Source: Clostridiales bacterium (GTDB lineage: Bacteria; Bacillota; Clostridia; Oscillospirales; Butyricicoccaceae). Taken from it: a stretch of DNA of 11,236 nt. Position numbers and translations under genes: made by a program. Position 1 is the stretch's first letter. Each line of letters starts with the position of its first letter. Location of the stretch: the NCBI GenBank assembly GCA_019420045.1, contig JAHZHY010000194.1, positions 1 to 11,236 on the forward strand, given 5' to 3'. Positions 6,275-11,236 of the stretch are shown here, in pieces. The notes beneath the pieces are model-generated. The model searched no databases. It saw nothing but the letters and a program-made list of their open reading frames with translations, and had not been told where the DNA came from.

Positions 6275-7798
6275 ATGATGAAAAAACCGATTGCATTGAT
6301 TATTTTGGACGGCTACGGACTGGCCGCAAAGGGAAACTGCAATGCCGTCTGCCAGGCCAGCACTCCGGTGATGGATCGGCTGATGGCAGAATGTCCCTGG
6401 CAGCCCATTCGCTGCTCCGGTCTGGATGTGGGCCTGCCCGATGGCCAGATGGGCAACAGCGAAGTGGGCCACACCAACATCGGCGCAGGACGCGTGGTCT
6501 ATCAGGAGCTGACCCGGATCACAAAGGAAATTGAGGACGGCACCTTTTTTGAGAATCCGGAACTGGTGAGCGCCTGCCAGAAGGCCAAGGAGCAGGGCGG
6601 CAGTGTGCACCTGATGGGCCTTTTGTCTGACGGCGGCGTTCACAGCCACATTACCCACCTGTATGCTTTGCTGGAGCTGTGCAAGCGCCAGCAGGTGGAA
6701 AAGGTCTATGTCCACTGCTTCATGGATGGGCGGGATGTGCCCCCCTCTTCCGGCCTTTCCTATGTGAAGGCCCTTCAGGAGGAGATGGAGAAAATCGGCG
6801 TGGGACAGATCGCCACCATCAGCGGCCGGTATTATGTGATGGACAGAGACCGGCACTGGGATCGGGTCCAGCCGGCCTACGAGGCCATGGTGCTGGGGAA
6901 AGGCCCCTTCTTTGCCGATCCCATCCAGGCGGTGGAAAAGAGCTATGAGCAGGGAGAGACCGACGAGTTCATGAAGCCGGTGGTCTGCTGCAAAGACGCC
7001 GGGATCTGCCACCGTGACAGTGTGATTTTCTATAACTTCCGCCCTGACCGGGCCAGAGAGATCACCCGCACCCTCACCGATCCGGAATTTGACGGCTTTG
7101 TGCGGGAAGGCGGACTGGTGGCTCCCTACTATGTGTGCTTCACCCAGTATGACGCTGCCATGCCCGGGGTGCAGGTGGCCTTCAAGCCCCAGGCGCTGGA
7201 GAACATCCTGGGCCAGGTGGTCAGTGAAGCGGGCATGACCCAGCTGCGCATTGCCGAGACCGAGAAGTATGCCCATGTCACCTTCTTCTTCAACGGTGGC
7301 GAGGAACGGGTATTTCCCGGGGAAGACCGGGTGCTCATCGAGTCCCCCAAGGTGGCTACTTTCGATATGAAGCCGGAAATGAGCGCCTATGAGGTCACCG
7401 ATGCGGTGTGTAGCCGGATCGAAAGCGGAAAATATGATCTGATCGTTTTGAACTTTGCCAACTGCGATATGGTGGGTCACACCGGTGTGCTTCCGGCCGC
7501 TGTTCATGCGGTGGAAGCGGTGGACACCTGCCTGGGTCGGGTGCTGGCTTCTTTGGAAAAGATGGGCGGCGCGGCTCTGGTCACAGCCGACCACGGCAAC
7601 GCTGAGCAGATGGTCTGCCCTGACGGCACTCCCTTTACCGCTCACACCACCAATGAAGTACCTCTGATTCTGGTAGGCAAGAAGGCCGGGCTGAAAGAAG
7701 GCGGCCGCCTGTGCGACATCGCCCCCACTTTGCTCTCCATGCTGGGGCTGGAAAAGCCCGTGGAAATGACCGGCGAAAGCCTGCTGACAGAAGCATAG
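6275..7798 (+). CDS. gpmI: 2,3-bisphosphoglycerate-independent phosphoglycerate mutase
   Basis: The enzyme converts 3-phosphoglycerate to 2-phosphoglycerate with two Mn ions and a phosphoserine intermediate. Its 507 residues and motifs mark the alkaline-phosphatase-superfamily type, not the cofactor-dependent GpmA. Asp12 lies in ILDGYG, and nucleophile Ser62 lies in GQMGNSEVGHTNIGAGR. The phosphotransferase-like domain contains MDGRDVPPSSG (from residue 150) and YYVMDRDRHWDR. The second metal set is Asp398 and His402 (in DMVGHTG), Asp439-His440 (in TADHGNAEQM) and His457 (in TAHTTNEVPL). Their spacing matches the Bacillus stearothermophilus enzyme at a constant offset. The residue before Asp398 is Cys where Bacillus has Pro; it is not a ligand. 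GGAAGG (6262-6267) supports the ATG at 6275; a second ATG at 6278 is possible. Confidence 0.96.
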   Translation: MMKKPIALIILDGYGLAAKGNCNAVCQASTPVMDRLMAECPWQPIRCSGLDVGLPDGQMGNSEVGHTNIGAGRVVYQELTRITKEIEDGTFFENPELVSACQKAKEQGGSVHLMGLLSDGGVHSHITHLYALLELCKRQQVEKVYVHCFMDGRDVPPSSGLSYVKALQEEMEKIGVGQIATISGRYYVMDRDRHWDRVQPAYEAMVLGKGPFFADPIQAVEKSYEQGETDEFMKPVVCCKDAGICHRDSVIFYNFRPDRAREITRTLTDPEFDGFVREGGLVAPYYVCFTQYDAAMPGVQVAFKPQALENILGQVVSEAGMTQLRIAETEKYAHVTFFFNGGEERVFPGEDRVLIESPKVATFDMKPEMSAYEVTDAVCSRIESGKYDLIVLNFANCDMVGHTGVLPAAVHAVEAVDTCLGRVLASLEKMGGAALVTADHGNAEQMVCPDGTPFTAHTTNEVPLILVGKKAGLKEGGRLCDIAPTLLSMLGLEKPVEMTGESLLTEA

Positions 7799-7862
7799 GC
7801 AACAGGGCCAAGGTTTTTCCCGAATTTTACTCTGGGAAGCCCTTCTTTCTCCTCTCCGGCGA

Positions 7863-9258
<1,396 letters not shown>

Positions 9259-9274
9259 ATCTACCCTATAACAT

Positions 9275-9305
9275 AAAAGCGGACAGGATTTCCTGTCCGC
9301 TTTTT
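9275..9305. terminator. Bidirectional intrinsic terminator after eno
   Basis: AAAAGCGGACAGGA (9275-9288) pairs perfectly with TCCTGTCCGCTTTT (9291-9304), forming a GC-rich core flanked by A-run and T-run. It ends eno on the plus strand and the convergent PLP-enzyme gene (stop at 9316-9318) on the minus strand. Confidence 0.93.
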
Positions 9306-9315
9306 GTATTGTTTT

Positions 9316-10299
9316 TTATTCTTCCCGCATCAGCAAAGTGGGTACGCCGCCGGTGTGGAAAATCACCGTAGCTTCATCGGTGGGCAGGCGCCCTTTTTGG
9401 CACAGATCGGTGAGCCCGGCGAACACTTTGGCATTGTAGGTGGTGTCCAGGAAAATCCCTTCAGTACGGGCCAGAAGGCGCAAAGCCAGCCAGGTTTCCG
9501 GGGAGTGTTTGGCATAGCCCGGCCCCAGATATTCCTCATAAAAATGGGTGTTGTGCTGCAAAGACAGGGGAGGGGTCACATGGAGCTTTTCACAAAGACC
9601 CTGCCAGATCTCCTGAGCGATGGGCCAGAAAGTGTGGGCAGGGTATTCCACCGAAACCAGATGGACATGAAGGTCAGGGCCACCCATGAGACGCAAACCG
9701 AAGAGCAGTCCGATTTCCGTCGGCCCGGCGGAAGCACTGATGAACACATGGCGCAAGTCGATGTGTTTCTGTTCGGCCTGGAAAAGTAGTTCCTGGGCGG
9801 CAGCCACATAGCCCAAGGCTCCCACCACCGGATCTCCCAGGATATAGGGATTGCGGCCCTGGTCCTTCAGTTCCTGGGCCCGTTCTTCCACAAAGGCTTT
9901 GCGGGCCTCCTCGTCCACCGGGCCGCAATAGATCTGGCGCACTCCCATCAGATCGTAGAGAAAGCGGCTGTCGCCTCGGCGGGATTTGGTGTCGGTTGGA
10001 GCGGCGTTGTGGATGATCTCACATTCCAGATTCAGACGGCAGCAGGCAGCTGCGGTGAGACGGCATAGGTTAGAAGGGGGAAGACCGGCAGCAAGAACAA
10101 TATCACAGCCTTGTTCCAGAGCCTCGCCCAGCCAGAATTCCAGAGAGCGGACCTTGTTGCCTCCCATTCCCAGGCCCATCACATCCTCCCGTTTGATCCA
10201 AAGAGAGGAATGGCCGATGGTATCGCCAAAATGGGAGGCTTTTTCCAAAAGTGTGGGCTCTGTCAAAAGAGAAGTCCGGGGAATATGAGAAAACAGCAT
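9316..10299 (-). CDS. PLP-dependent enzyme of the D-cysteine desulfhydrase / ACC deaminase family
   Basis: The product has 327 residues, the family length. The start at 10299 is chosen because TTTGGAGG lies six bases upstream on the minus strand; a start at 10335 would add 12 residues and skip that site. Fold-type II PLP features are visible. WIKREDVMGLGMGGNKVRSL at 34-53 holds the probable Schiff-base Lys49, and the C-terminal HTGGVPTLL matches the family's H-T-G-G. Characterised members (DcyD, ACC deaminase) break D-cysteine or 1-aminocyclopropane-1-carboxylate into a keto acid plus ammonia, with sulfide from D-cysteine. Here the usual QSNH motif reads PSNL (residues 75-78), the usual GSGGT loop reads ASAGPT, and the usual YTGKAMAGL reads YNAKVFAGL. 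The superfamily is firm, but the substrate is open and may differ from both. It ends at the shared terminator with eno. Confidence 0.8.
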   Translation of the reverse strand: MLFSHIPRTSLLTEPTLLEKASHFGDTIGHSSLWIKREDVMGLGMGGNKVRSLEFWLGEALEQGCDIVLAAGLPPSNLCRLTAAACCRLNLECEIIHNAAPTDTKSRRGDSRFLYDLMGVRQIYCGPVDEEARKAFVEERAQELKDQGRNPYILGDPVVGALGYVAAAQELLFQAEQKHIDLRHVFISASAGPTEIGLLFGLRLMGGPDLHVHLVSVEYPAHTFWPIAQEIWQGLCEKLHVTPPLSLQHNTHFYEEYLGPGYAKHSPETWLALRLLARTEGIFLDTTYNAKVFAGLTDLCQKGRLPTDEATVIFHTGGVPTLLMREE

Positions 10300-10375
10300 A
10301 GAAAACCTCCAAAGAACAGGTGGTGGGAAAATCACAAGAAAACAGGATCTCCCATGGGTGATGTGCTTGTTTTAT

Positions 10376-10404
10376 ATTGTATCTTATCTTTTCCTGGGGC
10401 GCAA
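10376..10404 (-). promoter_or_regulatory. Sigma-A-type promoter for the PLP-enzyme gene
   Basis: On the minus strand, TTGCGC (10404-10399) and TACAAT (10381-10376) are separated by 17 bases. Transcription would start near 10369, leaving a leader of about 70 bases. It faces away from the repeat-protein gene at 10487. In the intergenic stretch of about 190 bases I see no equally good plus-strand promoter. A short inverted repeat (CCCC-TG-CCG at 10435-10443 and CGG-T-GGGG at 10453-10460) lies ahead of the repeat-protein gene. Confidence 0.75.
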
Positions 10405-10486
10405 GTAGAAAGGCGGCGGCATAGACTGGAATGACCCCTGCCGGTGGACTATCGGTGGGGAATCATCAAAAAAGCGAGGTATGATC

Positions 10487-11236
10487 ATGCGACAAAAAAC
10501 GCCCTATGGCCGGATGTTTCCCCACTGCGGCCCTGCCCGGGGACAGTGCCCTCAGGGCACATGGCGGGGAAACGAGCCAGTCTGCCCTCGACCGGGGCAT
10601 AGCTACTATCCTCCGGTCCGGCCGGGAAGGATGTTCCAGGAAAACCAGGGGCGCAGGCAGGAGGCCTGGCACACCGGAGCCTGGCAGCAGCCCATGCCCC
10701 GGCGGGAGCAGTGGCAGGAAGAAACCGGCCCTTCCGATCCCATGGCTCCACAGGAACCCACTGTGCCGGAAGTGCCAGAATATCCTGTGCTTCCGGAGGA
10801 GCCGGAAGCACCCCAGGAACCGGTAATACCGGAGTGCCCGGAATGTCCGGAGTGTCCCTCTGAGCCGGAAGCACCGGAAGAGCCGGTGGTGCCGGAGTGC
10901 CCGGAATGTCCCGAGTGTCCCACTGAACCGGAAGCGCCGGAAGAACCAGAGATGCCGGAGTGTCCGGAATGTCCCGAGTGTCCTTCAGAGCCGGAAGCGC
11001 CGGAAGAACCAGAGATGCCGGAATGCCCAGAGTGCCCGGAGTGCCCCTCTAAGCCGGAAGAACCGGAAGAACCAGAGATGCCGGAATGCCCGGAATGTCC
11101 AGAGAATCCCTGTCCGCCCTGCCGTCCCAGCCCCTGTCCGCCTTGCGGCCAGCCAATGACCCCGGAAGAGTGCCAGAAGATGCAGCACTATACCCCATTG
11201 CCCCAGCGGCCGACTCCCCAGGCCTGCCGACAGAAT
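10487..11236 (+). CDS. Cys-Pro-Glu repeat protein, 3' end outside window
   Basis: From ATG 10487 the frame stays open for all 250 codons to the window edge. GAGG (10476-10479) lies seven bases upstream; an in-frame ATG at 10481 is too close to it. Residues 1-90 form a head rich in Arg, Gln, Pro, Tyr and Trp, starting MRQKTPYGRMFPHCGPARG. Residues 95-208 are tandem 21-residue units with consensus ECPECPECPSEPEAPEEPxxP. Then come NPCPPCRPSPCPPCGQP and a more ordinary tail (MTPEECQKMQHYTPLPQR). About 23 cysteines are present. I see no signal peptide or membrane segment. I do not recognise the family. Cys/Pro-rich low-complexity proteins of spore-forming Clostridia include spore-coat proteins, and the TPYGRM opening would fit such a protein, but this is a guess. 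Closely spaced Cys could bind metal or cross-link by disulfides. Confidence 0.75.
   Translation, partial: MRQKTPYGRMFPHCGPARGQCPQGTWRGNEPVCPRPGHSYYPPVRPGRMFQENQGRRQEAWHTGAWQQPMPRREQWQEETGPSDPMAPQEPTVPEVPEYPVLPEEPEAPQEPVIPECPECPECPSEPEAPEEPVVPECPECPECPTEPEAPEEPEMPECPECPECPSEPEAPEEPEMPECPECPECPSKPEEPEEPEMPECPECPENPCPPCRPSPCPPCGQPMTPEECQKMQHYTPLPQRPTPQACRQN
10769..11110 (+). repeat. 63-bp in-frame tandem repeats encoding the CPECPEC units
   Basis: The units begin at 10769 (unit 0, diverged), 10832, 10895, 10958 and 11021, with a truncated unit from 11084. The period is exactly 63 bases (21 codons), which keeps the frame. Units 1 to 4 each carry three Cys in CPECPEC. Unit 0 has Val, Tyr and Leu in the three Cys positions (EVPEYPVLPEEPEAPQEPVIP). 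The truncated unit keeps two Cys and then switches to CPPC motifs. Many differences between units are synonymous third-base changes (CCG/CCC/CCA/CCT, TGC/TGT, GAA/GAG), which fits selection on the protein. Confidence 0.85.

Noticed and set aside
3931..7645. Long minus-strand frames opposite pgk, tpiA and gpmI
   Set aside because: They are antisense shadows of strongly codon-biased glycolytic genes; no motifs, and the His/Gly/Asp-rich composition is typical of such shadows.
7805..7850. Possible terminator between gpmI and eno
   Set aside because: GGGC (7805-7808) with GCCC (7839-7842) and TTCCC with GGGAA pair only over short stems with a large loop, and the following sequence is an interrupted pyrimidine tract; too weak to call.
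10546..10560. Perfect inverted repeat GTGCCCT-C-AGGGCAC
   Set aside because: It lies inside the coding start of the repeat protein, has a one-base loop and no T-run. It is most simply explained by its codons and chance in GC-rich sequence.
10606..11190. Minus-strand frame reading as a collagen-like Gly-X-Y protein (GHSGHSGHSG pattern)
   Set aside because: It is the shadow of the plus-strand Pro-rich repeat, since Pro/Glu/Cys codons read backwards in another frame give Gly-His-Ser. The frame has no start codon in its first 88 codons or so and no ribosome binding site that I can see. The plus frame has both and is longer.

Overview
The window reads as chromosomal DNA of a low-to-moderate GC Gram-positive anaerobe, most likely a gut Clostridia member (Oscillospiraceae-like). 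This is inferred from the AGGAGG-type ribosome binding sites, sigma-A-like TTGNNN/TATAAT promoters, the LrgA/LrgB pair, and the style of the glycolytic genes (cofactor-independent phosphoglycerate mutase, clustered pgk-tpiA-gpmI). It is an inference and not an identification.

Layout. Positions 1-471 hold the 3' end of an unrecognised plus-strand gene. A bidirectional terminator (478-506) separates it from a convergent minus-strand pair: a hypothetical Pro/Glu-linker protein (1848 to 1252) followed by a DUF1275/YoaK-family membrane protein (1218 to 517). The intergenic region at 1903-2206 contains two tandem 110-bp repeat units. Each folds into two hairpins, and nearly all differences inside the stems keep the pairing. 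A minus-strand promoter (2144-2173) lies at the right edge of the second unit and would transcribe both repeats as a leader. From 2318 rightward, lrgA, lrgB and a YfbR-type HD-domain 5'-nucleotidase form a tight operon.

A strong promoter (4058-4086) and a leader with a terminator-like hairpin precede pgk-tpiA-gpmI (4237-7798). eno has its own promoter (7863-7891) and ends at a perfect bidirectional terminator (9275-9305). Together these genes cover lower glycolysis from 1,3-bisphosphoglycerate to phosphoenolpyruvate, plus triose isomerisation. gapA and pyk are not in the window. LrgA/LrgB relatives have been reported as pyruvate transporters, so the upstream operon may be linked metabolically to glycolysis.

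Convergent to eno is a PLP enzyme of the D-cysteine desulfhydrase/ACC deaminase family with altered active-site motifs (10299 to 9316). Divergent from it, and running off the right edge, is an uninterrupted 250-codon reading frame starting at 10487. It encodes an unusual Cys-Pro-Glu repeat protein with 21-residue units carrying CPECPEC. This frame and the structured 110-bp repeats are the two least explained parts of the window.
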